64,000 nt of DNA from Adineta vaga (Eukaryota > Rotifera), in NCBI GenBank assembly GCA_021613535.1, contig CP075492.1, positions 18,104,001 to 18,168,000 on the forward strand, in the 5' to 3' direction. Position numbers and translations under genes: made by a program. This document shows, piece by piece, positions 47,415 through 59,300 of the stretch; within the stretch, counting starts at the first letter, position 1; each line of letters starts with the position of its first letter. The notes under the pieces were generated by a model. That model had not been told where the DNA came from. It saw only the letters and a list, made by a program, of their open reading frames with translations, and did not search any database.

Positions 47415-48416
47415 TTATATACAAGTGATCTTTTGTAAAATAACTCGTAGTCCATCGAAGAGTGCTTTACGAAAAACCATTCCACCAGCTAACGTATACA
47501 CATAGAATGGCATTCCATTGCTCATATAAGTACCTAATATAAATAAATTGAGAACAAAAGCACTAATAGATTTTGTACGTGCAGATTTGATTTCACTTTG
47601 AGTAATAATCGTGTAAAGACTGTGACCAGCTTGAGGAAGTGAAAATACAATAACAAGAGTAGTTTGCACACAAAGCATGACAAGAAGTTGATGTTCAATT
47701 TTCTTTAATCGTGAAGATTTTTCGTTGGCAGAACGTCTCTGTATTCTTAATGTTACGACAACGGGTTGAGCACGACGCAAAGTAGTTCGACGAACACTAA
47801 AAATGGTCAATAATCCAAAGATAATCATTACTGAGGAAGGAATAAAAACGGTAATCAAAGCAAATTCTAGATCGTATATAAAACGACATAATACTGTTTT
47901 GCCATAACATTTCAATGGAGTATCTGTAAGATTAGCTTGAAAACAATAAAAGAATTGAACGTATGCTAAACTTGAGAGAATGACGACGCAAATAATACCA
48001 CGTTGGGCATTCTTCAATGTACTCATTTGTCGACGATAGATATCAGCTGATGATGAAAGCCATCGATCGATCATAGCTAATGCAAGCAGCCAAAATGCAA
48101 TGGTTCTCGAAGTAAATAAAACAAAAAAACGAATTCGACAAATAGTGTCATTCGTTTCACTTAGATTAACAGACCAACCTGTTAAAAAACGAACAGTAAC
48201 ACCAGAGATCAATGTAATAAGACTAGCAATAGATGATGCTAAAAACAATAAAGCACAAGGATTGGGACGAAGTGTTCGTTGTGAAAGAGCTAAACAATTA
48301 AGCAGATTACCAATTGTGCCGAAGAAAAATATACCGATTGGCAGATAACGATTGATTTGCATCGAAATAGTAGCTAAACTTTCAATTAGAACTGCATCGG
48401 TTGAGTTCGACGACAT
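47415..48416 (-). CDS. Rhodopsin-like G-protein-coupled receptor
   Basis: A 333-residue intronless frame with seven hydrophobic helices. Helix 1 is IGIFFFGTIGNLLNCLAL with the conserved GN. Helix 3 ends LALAMIDRWLSS, MIDRW taking the place of DRY. A long basic third loop (RRTTLRRAQ...RRSANEKSSRLKKIEHQLL) precedes helix 6. Helix 7 has GTYMSNGMPFYVYTLAGG instead of NPxxY. A cysteine pair (ICRIRFF, KCYGKTVLC) fits the usual extracellular disulfide. N-glycosylation sites lie in the N-terminus (NST). This is the pattern of class A peptide-receptor-like proteins that are expanded in bdelloids. The ligand cannot be told. ATG 48416 is the first Met of the frame. Confidence 0.8.
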   Translation of the reverse strand: MSSNSTDAVLIESLATISMQINRYLPIGIFFFGTIGNLLNCLALSQRTLRPNPCALLFLASSIASLITLISGVTVRFLTGWSVNLSETNDTICRIRFFVLFTSRTIAFWLLALAMIDRWLSSSADIYRRQMSTLKNAQRGIICVVILSSLAYVQFFYCFQANLTDTPLKCYGKTVLCRFIYDLEFALITVFIPSSVMIIFGLLTIFSVRRTTLRRAQPVVVTLRIQRRSANEKSSRLKKIEHQLLVMLCVQTTLVIVFSLPQAGHSLYTIITQSEIKSARTKSISAFVLNLFILGTYMSNGMPFYVYTLAGGMVFRKALFDGLRVILQKITCI

Positions 48417-49282
48417 TGTAATTAAATTATGTTAAACTTTCTATCTATTAAGAAAATTTTATTTATTGATGCAGATTTTTGACTTACAAGTTCTTTTCTT
48501 ATACTCTGAATAGAATAATTGCATATCGAAGATGAGAGAAAAGAAAAAAAAAGAGAAAAAAATGATGTGAAGATAAGTATGTCCTTCGAACTATCATTTT
48601 AGTATGAAAAGACAGGAAAGATATATATATATATTTATAAAATTGTCATTAGTAGATTTCTAAATCTGCATACTTTAATTAACATTACAAAATACGAGAT
48701 AATAAAAAGAAAGTGAAGTATAGTAACTGATTTAATTGCACGAGTGACTATAAATGATGAAATCTTATCATGCTTTTTTTTATGTTCTAAGATCTTGCGT
48801 AGTTGATAGTTCTGTCATACATTTTATTTGCAGAGAAATATTCTTTTTCTAAGTACCATACTTTGTCAAAGTTAAATATAAAATAAAAAGCACGAATGTT
48901 GACATTGATAGAATAAATAATGCAAGAAAATAAGCAAAATGGTTAATATATTATAGTAAACTTAACAGAATTAATAAAGCAGATGCAATTAAAAGATATC
49001 GATGTTGAACACTTGCACGATTTCGAGCTAAAGAGAAAATGAATCAAATAGATGAGAAAAGCGACAGTTACATAAAAATACAAAGACTTGATTGTGTTGA
49101 AGATAAATCATGATAATTGTTTTTTGTATGAATTCAAAAACTAAAAATGAATTTTTCCTTAGAATACTCGATTACATTATTAGTAGATTATTTTGCTTCT
49201 ATTTGTAAAATAAAATAAAATATAAGTACAGCTGGTGTAGTAATTTTATTAATAGTTTTATCTGAATTATTTTTAAAGAAGT
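48417..49282. other. Intergenic, no gene recognised
   Basis: AT-rich, with a short TA microsatellite near 48619-48634. Nothing else noted. Confidence 0.5.
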
Positions 49283-50261
49283 TTATGTGATAATAACACG
49301 ATAATCATCATTTGGAATCAAATCGAAACCTCCACCATTAAAAATAGGAGAAAACATTGCCAATGGACCATTTTTGATTCTTGTTATTGTTAATATTTGT
49401 TTTATTTGAAAATTTTTAGTATTAAAATATAATTGTTCAGGTTTCCATTTAAAACAATCTTTACATTGTGTTACTTTCCATTGAATACGAACAGTATCAT
49501 TTCCATTAATTCGATGTGGAGGAGCACTAAGAGAAATATGAATTTCTGAACTTCGATTTAAATTTATCGTAACAGCTTCGGGATAATATAAAATTCCAAG
49601 ATTAGCATCTTGACAAATGATAGACCAATTTTTTGGTATTGAATTAAAATATTTCTCATCTGGTTTACCGATTGATATTATTTTATAATGTGTTACATCT
49701 TGTATAACTTGCATTCCATGACGAACAACTTCAGTTGATCGAAGTGGAATTTGTGTATTTTTTTTGAAAAATATTTCTTGACATGGTAAAATTTCTATAC
49801 TTTCAAGTTCACATCTTTAATTTGCATGCCAATAATCTTCATCTCGAGAAGAATTCTGAGAATGTATCATTTCATAATTAAAATTTATATAGTTTTTTTA
49901 TTTCAAATGAACTTCCATTAAACCACCAATGTACTGGAAAATTATTAAAATTCTTTTCACCATATGTCCAATAGGTTCCATATTGACAATCGACTGATGC
50001 AGAAGAAAGAAATAATTGAACGTAATATTTTGATTGTGGTGAATCTGGAATTGCAAATGGAAAGTGTTGCATTACAAAAGATGTTTGTTGTTCTGTATAA
50101 CTATAATTAACTGTTTGATAAGCACGTTGATTTATTTCATCAATTGCTACTAGTAAACCACTATCAGTAGTAAAAACGAGTTGACGTGGAAAATATGGTT
50201 GTGAACATTCTCCAGAATAAAACGATAAAATAAATAATATTAAATACATATATAGTTTCAT
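49283..50261 (-). pseudogene. Broken secreted-protein gene
   Basis: The first frame (50261-49878) has a signal peptide (MKLYMYLILFILSFYSGECS) and secreted sequence ending HWWFNGSSFEIKK. An A7 run near 49895 shifts the frame. The next frame continues FNYEMIHSQNSSRDEDYWHA, then meets an in-frame TAA (~49819), and reads on CELESIEILPCQEIFFKKNT into the frame 49714-49283 (MQVIQDVTHYKIISIGKPDE...CKDCFKWKPEQLYF). One protein of ~320 residues has thus been broken twice. No family is recognised. Sequencing error in the A run could explain the shift but not the stop. Confidence 0.6.
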
Positions 50262-50613
50262 GACGTTAAGTTTCGAACTAATTTACTCGATATTAATAGA
50301 AGAAACTTATCAGTATAGATTTATGTGTTTATATACATAAAAGAAGATGAGATGACAAAAAAAATATAATGTAATGTTTTTCTTATCTTTACACTCATAT
50401 TATTATCTCACTTTAATGTATTCTCTTTTTTTTCTCAAATAAAACTACGTCTTCTAGTTTATTAAAATAATTTAACAGTGGTCCAAGATGAACATAGATA
50501 AAACTTGAATGTTATATTTATTAACTGATATATACACCCACATCCATACCCTCGACAAAAGTGAAAAAGAAACGAAAATCACGAGAAAGTCATATTATAA
50601 TTAGTTAATATAA
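50262..50613. other. Intergenic with a telomere-like half-arm
   Basis: ACACCCACATCCATACCCTCG at 50533-50553 is a single arm of the foldback family. Otherwise AT-rich. Confidence 0.5.
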
Positions 50614-52704
50614 TTATGGTTTCAGTTGAGTTGATGCAGTCTTGACAAAGAGTGGAAAGTCATTGACAGTAGTAGAAATATTGTATCTTTGACCACCTGG
50701 ATAATTTTGTTTGGTATAATAATGTTGCCACACTAAATTCTGACCATCGAGTTTAGGTAAATAAACCGAACGTGATGTGGCTTGATATGCATAAACAGGA
50801 GCAACTAAATAATCTGATCCAAATAAATATTGATCTTCAGCAAAATAACATTCTTGATCATTACTAAAATCATAAAACATAGGTCGTACAATAGGTGTTC
50901 CATTTTGACTAGAAATATTTAAATGATATTCAATATAATCACGTAAAGTTTCACGTAATCGAATAATAGCAGTAATTTGTTCACTATACTTAAATAACCA
51001 TACTTCATTATGATTACCAGAAAAGCCACATTCATTGTTTGGTAAAGGTGGATAACGTTCACCATGTACACGAAATAATGGACAGAATGCTCCAAATTGA
51101 AACCATCTTACTAACAATTCTTGAAATTCATCATCACTTAAACCAGCATAACGATAACCACCAATATCCGTTGTCCACCAATAAATACCAGATAATCCAA
51201 CATTTTGTGCTATTTTAATCTGTTTTGATAACTCGACCCATGATGAATCAATATCACCACTCCAAACACCTACATTCAATGTTTGACTTCCTACCCATGC
51301 TTGTCGACTAAGCATAATTATATCTTCTTCTTTTTCTCCTCTTAAACCATCATAAAATGTTCGTTGATGTTCTCTTGCCCAAACCATTGCAATTTCATCA
51401 TCATGTCGACCATTCCACCATTGATAACCAGGACGAGTTCCTTCAGGTTCATCAGCATCTAACCAATAGACTTTGATACCATAATCAAAATAATTTTGTT
51501 TTACTTTGCTCCAAAAAAATTGTCGTGTTGCTGGATTAAGCTCATCAGTAATATGAAGAGAATCGAATAGTCTAGGTATAGAACTTCCATTTGCGTCATG
51601 AGTCAATAAATTTTCTGCTTTCATTATATTAAAATTTTCCGAGTCTTCTGCTACAACAGGCCAGACAGAAACCATTACCTTCATTCCATATGAATTTAAT
51701 TGATTCATCATTTGTGGTACATCGGGCCAACATTTGGTATCAAATTTCCAGTCTCCCATCTTCGTCCAATGAAACCAATCAATTACAATAATGCTTAGTG
51801 GTATTTGTCGATCATAGTAACCTTTGGCTACATCTAATAGTTCTTGTTGACTGCGATAACGATTTTTACTTTGCCAAAAACCTGAAGCAAATTTTGGTAA
51901 TGGATTTGGATGACCAACAGCATCAGCATAATTTTTCATAAGAGCAGCATAAGGTGACGAAGAGGTATTTTGTCCATTGGGTGGTGTTGTTGTTATCCAT
52001 AAATCGAGTTGATGTGTAGCAGATGCAGTCCACGCGATTTGACTATCATTTCGAACGCTAAACGAACCATAACCTGGTTGATTCCAAAGAATTCCAAAAC
52101 CTGATGTGTGTATATACCATGGAATTGTTACATCTCCATTCACTGGAGCAGTTGATGAAAAGACAAATGGCAAAAAGAAATTATGGTATGGTAAAGTTAA
52201 ATTATCGAAATAACGATGTTGCCCTAAACCATATAACAATCCATTTTGAACATGAATATAACTCAATGATAATTGATAAAGACTATAAACAGGTGGATAA
52301 ATAGATTGTGGATAGCTATATGGCGAAAATATGGTTGATTGTGTTTGAATAAGAACAACTCCATCTGATATCCGTTGAATAGACCATGTTGTATTATCAT
52401 CACTTATGTTAAATTTAATATTGCCATAAACAAATGTATTTTTATCCGGTTGTTGACAAACTTCTTCGTTTACACTTGGATGTTCTGGACGTAATGCTTG
52501 ATAGTCTGGTGTTTGTACAATTATATCCGGACTTTGACGTATTCGAATACTATCAGTACCCCATGAGTCCACTTGCAATTGTTGTGTTATACCATATGCA
52601 TTTATTTCTCTCTTGAATACACAGGATGATGCATCGGCAAATGAAATCAATACAAGAACCATTGGAATGATCAGCTCATAATAATATTTAGCCATCATTA
52701 ACAA
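50614..52704 (-). CDS. Secreted GH31 alpha-glycosidase (alpha-xylosidase/glucosidase-like)
   Basis: A 696-residue intronless frame with a signal peptide (YELIIPMVLVLISFADASS). An N-terminal beta-sandwich precedes a (beta/alpha)8 barrel with GH31 motifs. Barrel strands are SIIVIDWFHWTKMGDWKFD and MKVMVSVWPVV. The catalytic nucleophile is in KVYWLDADEPEG (D416), and the acid/base in GVWSGDIDSSW (D484). GIYWWTTDIGGY and FCPLFRVHGE come next, then a C-terminal beta domain. It would hydrolyse alpha-glycosidic bonds, likely of plant or microbial polysaccharides taken as food, after secretion. WLDADEPEG looks nearer to bacterial and fungal alpha-xylosidase-type enzymes than to animal lysosomal glucosidases, and it lacks introns, so horizontal origin is plausible but untested. 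ATG 52704 or the nearby ATG at 52695 could start it. Confidence 0.88.
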   Translation of the reverse strand: MLMMAKYYYELIIPMVLVLISFADASSCVFKREINAYGITQQLQVDSWGTDSIRIRQSPDIIVQTPDYQALRPEHPSVNEEVCQQPDKNTFVYGNIKFNISDDNTTWSIQRISDGVVLIQTQSTIFSPYSYPQSIYPPVYSLYQLSLSYIHVQNGLLYGLGQHRYFDNLTLPYHNFFLPFVFSSTAPVNGDVTIPWYIHTSGFGILWNQPGYGSFSVRNDSQIAWTASATHQLDLWITTTPPNGQNTSSSPYAALMKNYADAVGHPNPLPKFASGFWQSKNRYRSQQELLDVAKGYYDRQIPLSIIVIDWFHWTKMGDWKFDTKCWPDVPQMMNQLNSYGMKVMVSVWPVVAEDSENFNIMKAENLLTHDANGSSIPRLFDSLHITDELNPATRQFFWSKVKQNYFDYGIKVYWLDADEPEGTRPGYQWWNGRHDDEIAMVWAREHQRTFYDGLRGEKEEDIIMLSRQAWVGSQTLNVGVWSGDIDSSWVELSKQIKIAQNVGLSGIYWWTTDIGGYRYAGLSDDEFQELLVRWFQFGAFCPLFRVHGERYPPLPNNECGFSGNHNEVWLFKYSEQITAIIRLRETLRDYIEYHLNISSQNGTPIVRPMFYDFSNDQECYFAEDQYLFGSDYLVAPVYAYQATSRSVYLPKLDGQNLVWQHYYTKQNYPGGQRYNISTTVNDFPLFVKTASTQLKP

Positions 52705-54532
52705 TTTGAAATGATTATACTAAATAATAAAAAGAATTTATTTTCATCCCTTCTTACAACCCCAAAAGGCATGTAAATAACAAAAAAAAATTTATATTGT
52801 AGGAACTGATGAATGATCTTAATTTCATTTACAGGTACTCACTCGATTTTAACTACTCGAACGTTTTACCTGTATATATATATATATATGCAGGTGTTTT
52901 ATCTGCCTATCGATAATGGAGGTAGTTCTCAAATAACTCTTCAGTGGCTAATGCAAATAATGAAATCTTGTAAAAAAAAATACACAAGGTTGATAAGAAT
53001 ATACATGTATATGGCGATAAAAAGCCTACCCATTTAAACGTTACTTTGGTGGAGATAAATTTAGACAATCCTATCTTGATGAATGTATTCAAATGAATGT
53101 TTCTGACTGGGTACATTGTGAATATTATGTTGCAAATACTTGAAGGTCGATCTTCAGCTTGTGGGTGAGGATTTGGGCGTGGTTGAGGATAGAAATCGGT
53201 TAGTGTTGTCAGATCCAAAATCTTAAAAATCGGAATTTTTACATCGAATTCGGAAAGCGATTTTCACAGTTTTTGACATTTAAGTTTGAAGTTTTCAGAT
53301 AAAAAAAGTATTCTAAACTTGATTATTTTTTCTGTAAATATATTATATTTCATCATGATCAGAATTAAAACAGATACATTAAATATAGTGCTATTAGAAA
53401 ATATAATTTTTGAAGAAAATACAATTAATACAAGAAAAACAACTTGAAATCTTGTTAGCGTTTGTGATAAGTCACTCAACGCTAAACTGGAGATTAAGTT
53501 GGTTCTTCTAATCTAATTGGCTTAGAACATCTACCCGGATAGCAGAAGGTGTGTGTGCATTCAAAGACAATGATGACACCCTCACCAACCCACATCTTTA
53601 TTCTTGTAATGAGTTCCAACATCACTTTCATGTAAAAAAAATATCAATAGAAAAAGTAGGTAAGCAAAAAGATATGAAATTTATAAGTTTTTTTTTCTAG
53701 TCTTAAATGAAATAAAAGACGATTATACTTCTACAAGGTTTTAGAAAGCCTCATGATCTTTTTTGGATTATACAATTTTCTATTAAATCATGGAAAACAT
53801 AACGAAATTAAATAATAAGAGTGATTACGTGTCGAATCATAGTTTATCAAAGTAAAGGAAGGCACTGAGGACTAGTATAATTCTTTTCAAAAAAAGATTA
53901 GCAAATCTAATGAATGATTGTTACTCGTCTTTCTAGCACGAAATTATCTAATGATGATCAAAGTATGGGTTCGTGTGAGTCTCTTTTTTACATGAAACTT
54001 TATGCAGAGATGTCTGCTTGTCAATCAAAATATTTGTCATAGTTAAATACATGACAACATAATTTTGATTTCAAGAAATATATGCGCTCAAATAAGACTG
54101 ACAAATTTAATTAAATCAATGATATGTTTCAAATAAATGTTTCATAAATAGATAAAATGAGTATTTTAATAAATAGATCATATTTTATTGTCTTTGTCAG
54201 ATATAAATTTCATATCAGAGTGATATTATTTAAAAACCATCGAAAGATAGAAAATGAAAGTTTCAGTATCCGCACACGATTAACTACCACTCTATTTAAA
54301 AAACCTTCTCTGGAAAGTTAACAACATAGAGGAGACGATAGTGTTCAGTTCGATTTGTTGTTCATTTGGCTATTTGTCTTTTGGATAGTAATAATATTTG
54401 TACAGTATTAAAAGGTCTGTGCATCTAAGTTTGTGATATACTAATTACTTGTTTTCGTTATCAGATAATAATTTAAACGATCGACAAAAGAACCATTCTC
54501 GTTTTGTATTTAGAAGAGTCCGTCGCTTCCAT
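52705..54532. other. Intergenic with telomere-like arms
   Basis: No gene seen. Contains a TA microsatellite (52873-52890), a half-arm GTGGGTGAGGATTTGGGCGT at 53161-53180, and a foldback pair GAAGGTGTGTGTGC / ACACCCTCACC at 53547-53586. Confidence 0.5.
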
Positions 54533-56086
54533 ATGGATTCAATGATTTGTGTCACCACCTTTCAGTTCTTGTCAATTCTACTGTTTTTCTTACCGGACAC
54601 AATCGTCACTAAAACAATAATGTGTCGTACAAGTCAGTATATGTATATCACTCAAGTGAACAACTTCGATTACCATGTCTTCAAACAGAAACTTGAACTT
54701 ACTCTTAACAAGATAGATAAATTAATTTCGAAATCAAAAGTATGTACTGCAACCATCGTCATAGATCATACAACTTCAGAAGCGAAGATTTCTTTTACTA
54801 ATGAGAATGCAACGGAAGAAATGCAGGTAAGCAATTCAATTATAATACATAGTTTTATTCATAATAAATAGGCATCCAAGGATGACGGTGGACTACTGAT
54901 TTCACTAGTCCATCACATCTACAGTGAATCGATAGATCTATAAGATCTGTGGCCAGTGCGCCGTCACCATTGGATCTCTAATAACAAATGTTCATCCATT
55001 TATTTGAGTTCTTAATAATTTATAAAGAAATACTTTTTTTGCATCTAAGGTTTCCATTCACTTAATGATCGCTGGCAGCTGCATGATCAAAAACAATGTT
55101 CGTACGGAAGTCAAAGTAAAATGTTCGACTTCTCCATCTTGCAATGTAGACTTTGTACTTTCACTATTTGCATCCTCAAAGAGTTGCTCTTATTTGATCA
55201 ATGATGACACACATAATGAACTGAGAAAGATGCTTGCGAAAATAGTGACTCGTTCCGGTGAAAAATCTAAACCAATGCACTGTTTCGATAAAAGTCTGAC
55301 GTTAGTCAATTGTTCTTTTATAGCAGAAAGATGCGAGGCCAAAATAATTGATTGGAATAACTGGACTATGTCGACATGTACCAACGCAAAAATTGGATCG
55401 ATTAGTGTGTTGATTCAAACAGAAATCAACAATTTATATTCTTATGTCGGCATAAACTACGATGATGCGATTTCCAGACGTACGATTGGTTATTCATGCG
55501 ACTTCAATGCTTGTAACGGAAACACAACCTTACAGGATATTCGAAAAGTGATAGATTCTCACTACAGTATCAATCCTCTCTTGAATCATCATGAATTAAT
55601 GGAAATCACATCGACAAATTTAAATATATTTTCTTATCCTCATTATTATATGACAACAATGAACACAAATAAGTATTTTCATTTGTCTAAATTATAGTTT
55701 ATTAGAGCACTTTGAACTTTAAACTAAGAATCTCTCGAGAATAAAGAAATAATTAGATCAAAAGTTTGTTCGATCATCAAAGTGGCATTTTGCAGACCAG
55801 CGAAGTTAGATTAGTTTCAGTAGACTTGCAAATGACTTATTCTTATTGCTGCATTGCATAAAAAGTAGCCTTGAACAATTTTAGATTAACAACGACATTA
55901 AAGCTAAACCCAACAACAAATTCGGATATGAACATGACGTCGAGAGTTCAGCAAACGTCGACTATATATTTTCCGGAAAATTTAACAACAATCAGAAAAC
56001 CATTCAATTCTGCAATACCTATCCGAGCACAATACATACTTTACAGCGTGTTTATAACCACAATAATATTTGGTACAAAACAATGA
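54533..56086 (+). CDS. Cysteine-rich surface protein (Ly6/uPAR-like) with Thr-rich stalk
   Basis: Exons 54533-54826, 55050-55672 and 55885-56086 join in phases 0 and 2 to give 372 residues. A signal peptide (MICVTTFQFLSILLFFLPD) leads into a cysteine-bearing ectodomain. One block ends YSCDFNACNGNTTLQDIRKV, the CN-terminated pattern of Ly6/uPAR-like folds. Exon 3 is rich in Thr and Asn (LTTTLKLNPTTNSD) and ends in a hydrophobic segment (AQYILYSVFITTIIFG), so the protein is probably membrane- or GPI-anchored. Same layout as 37307-38197. The first intron contains a possible MITE. ATG 54533 directly precedes the signal peptide. Confidence 0.65.
54868..54980. mobile_element. Possible MITE within an intron
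   Basis: A 110-bp GC-richer block with imperfect inverted ends: ATCCAAGGATGACGGTGGAC at the left, and GTCACCATTGGAT at the right, matching its complement with mismatches. It lies wholly within intron 1 of the 54533-56086 gene. Confidence 0.35.
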
Positions 56087-56362
56087 TATATCATTTTGTA
56101 TTTCATCGAAAATACAAAAACAAATAAAGTTTCTATTAATCATATTTATTCTCATCTTCACGTAATTTCGATCTGCGAGTGGATTTAGGACAGTTACTCG
56201 AAAATGTGAATAAGAGAAAGACAATCCACACCCTCAGTTTTTATCCTTTCAAATTACGAGCTAATACATTTCAAACTGATCAAATATCGAGTATATTTAT
56301 TTAAATTTTTCGAAAAAAAAATGCAATGACGATATACGTTTATATGTTTTAAATTTTAGTCA

Positions 56363-59300
56363 CTAAACCCGTTTGAATAATTTCTTCCATTTATCTATGA
56401 AAATTTGAATATACGATGCAGCAGGTAGAACAAATATGATGAATGTTGCTGTTACTGGAATAAATGATAAAAAATAGCATAAAGTTGTCACATAGAGTTG
56501 CCATCGGTATTTAATACATTTAATAGCAAGGATAATAATTAACATGGGAAGTTTGAAGATAATCATCGCAATCGGACTTAAAATTAGATCTTTATGTTTC
56601 ATGAATTGTTTTTTTAAAATATTTGCATATGTTATCTTTCCCGTTTTTTTCTTCACCTTTGAAAGATTAATCAAGAGAATCACAGCTGAAATAAGATTGA
56701 TCAAAAATGGAACGATAATCTTGAAAAGATTCATCATAGCATTGTATGTTTGTAACCAAGGTAATGGGAATTTAATGACACACCAAAGACGTTCATCTGA
56801 ACGTGGATCTGGAATTAGTTCGTTACTAAATACTTGATGAATCGATAATAAAAGAAGACTAATTAATAATATTGGTACAACAAACTTAACCATACGAAAA
56901 CTAAGTGCTTCATCAAAATGGATACCTCGAAGTACACGAACAGTTCGTTCACAAGCTACACAAGCCGAAAGCCAATCACATAAAGAAATTGACAATTGTA
57001 AAAGAAAATCGAATAACTTACAACTAATATTAAGAAATTGTCTGTTCGTTAGAATTGTCATTTGACTAATAAGAAGATAAATGAATCGAGAAAGAAAAAT
57101 AATCAAACTAATTTGACTGACAATCGATAAAACAAGCAAATAGAATCCACAACCGGTGCTTCTAATTTGAATATGAGAAAATGTAAGTAATGAAAAAAGA
57201 TTTGAATTAATACCAATAAAAAATAATAAAATAACAAAAGTCAATAGAATTTTAACAAAAGGTTTTTGTTGATAAAAAAATACGTCAGTAAGAATTTCTT
57301 GACCGAGTATAGAATCAAGAGTGAGTGAATATTGTGTCATAGTAAGTTGACAAAACATTCCGTAATGACATTCAGGACAAACACATGCAAATTGAATTTG
57401 ATCTACACGTTTATTATCTAAACAACGACCTCCATTTTCACAATAATTATGATCAATACAATCCATTACTTCATGATTGAAAAGTAAACAATCAATAAGT
57501 TGATCTCGATCAACAAGACAAATGTATATTTCATCGAAAAAACATCGTACATCTTGAAAATAAATATGATAAAATTTGATTCGTTTAATCCATGATAAAT
57601 TCATTATCATATTCGGTAATCGTTCACTTACATGTAAACATCGATGTTTGAAATTTAATGTTTTTATTAAACTCGTACGATTATGATCAATTAGGGATAG
57701 TAAATAATAGAAACCATAATAAGAAGATAGATCAATAAATGCTTGTACGATTATAATAGATGGTAAAAATTGTTGTTGATAATCATAAATAATAATTTCT
57801 GTATTTGGATGAATATTTTGTAAGAAATAAGTACTTCGATGAGATAAAACACCTGGTGTCCGTTTATGCGTATGTAAGAAGTGTGTTACCATAGCTGGAA
57901 TAAATTCTATTGCTTGTGGAATTAATATTGTTAGAAGTGCAGTTTTATATTGACATAGATCTCCATAGTAATCAATAGGACAAAAACATACTTTATTTAA
58001 AGTACGTTCATCAAGTGATACACAATGACCACCATTTTTACAATGAATTCCATAACATGAATCGTATGGAATACGACAATTGTGTCCAAGACGACCTAGA
58101 GTACATAAACAAACAGCATGATTTCCATGAATAATACATTTCGAATATACAGTATCACAATTCAAATGTTTACATGGATTAATAATTAAACTTTGATTAC
58201 ATGTTAAACCAGTCCAATTTTGATGACATAAACAAAATATTTTTTCACGATCATTAACATATGACATACATTGACCATGAATACATTTGAAACGTTGACA
58301 AAATATTTTATTCGAAGATGTTGATTCAAGATTGAGTAGAAGTACTAATCGATTTACAGGAAGAAATGAAAATTGTATTGGATAGTACCAAATGAGAGAT
58401 AATGAATTCACTTTAGTAGAAGTTACTGGATAAGCTTCAATTTGAACAAAATAATTATTGTTCTTAGATTGATTATTTTGACGAGAATATATTAAATAGA
58501 TAAGATATTTCAAAGTTGATTGTTTACTTGGCATATAAAGAATTGTTTCAAAACTAATGACTTCATAATTATGATTAAATAAGAAAAAAATTAGATGATA
58601 AATTGTATTTTGATCAAAACTAGGAGGTATTTCGCTTCGAAATATAATTGATAATCGTTCGCTTTGATATTGACATTGAGTACCATAGTAACTTGGTGGA
58701 CAAATACATTTAATATCACCATCTTTTGAATATAATTTAATTCCGCGATGACAATGAGAAATGATATTTAATTTAATATCAATATTCTTTTTTTCTTTCA
58801 TTGGAATATTATTATTACTAACAATTGTTTTTTGTAATATTAATCGTTGAATTTGATCTTCATAAGGTTCAATATCAAATCCTATTAATGTGAAAGGACG
58901 ATAAACATCGAGTGTTTTTGTGTTACTTAAGTCACATGCCCATTCATCATCACCATCAGGCAAACAATCAATTTGTCTATCACATCGTCTCCATAGAGTG
59001 ATACACATTCCATTCTTACATCTATATTCATGATTTAAACAACTCATCTTTAAATTCCATGAACAAAGTAACTCATCATCTTGAAGTGGACATTCCGCTT
59101 TTTGATCACACAACTGACGAGTCTCAACAATACTAGTTGAATTTATACATCGACCATAATTTTCTGGACGAAGTATATTAGCAATGTCAGCACTAAAAGT
59201 AGTTACTCTTATTCCAGGTGTTAGTCGTTCATCCATGCCAAATAAACAATCAATTCGACCATCTCCTGCCTTTGATAAAGGTAGACATCCAAGCGTTGAT

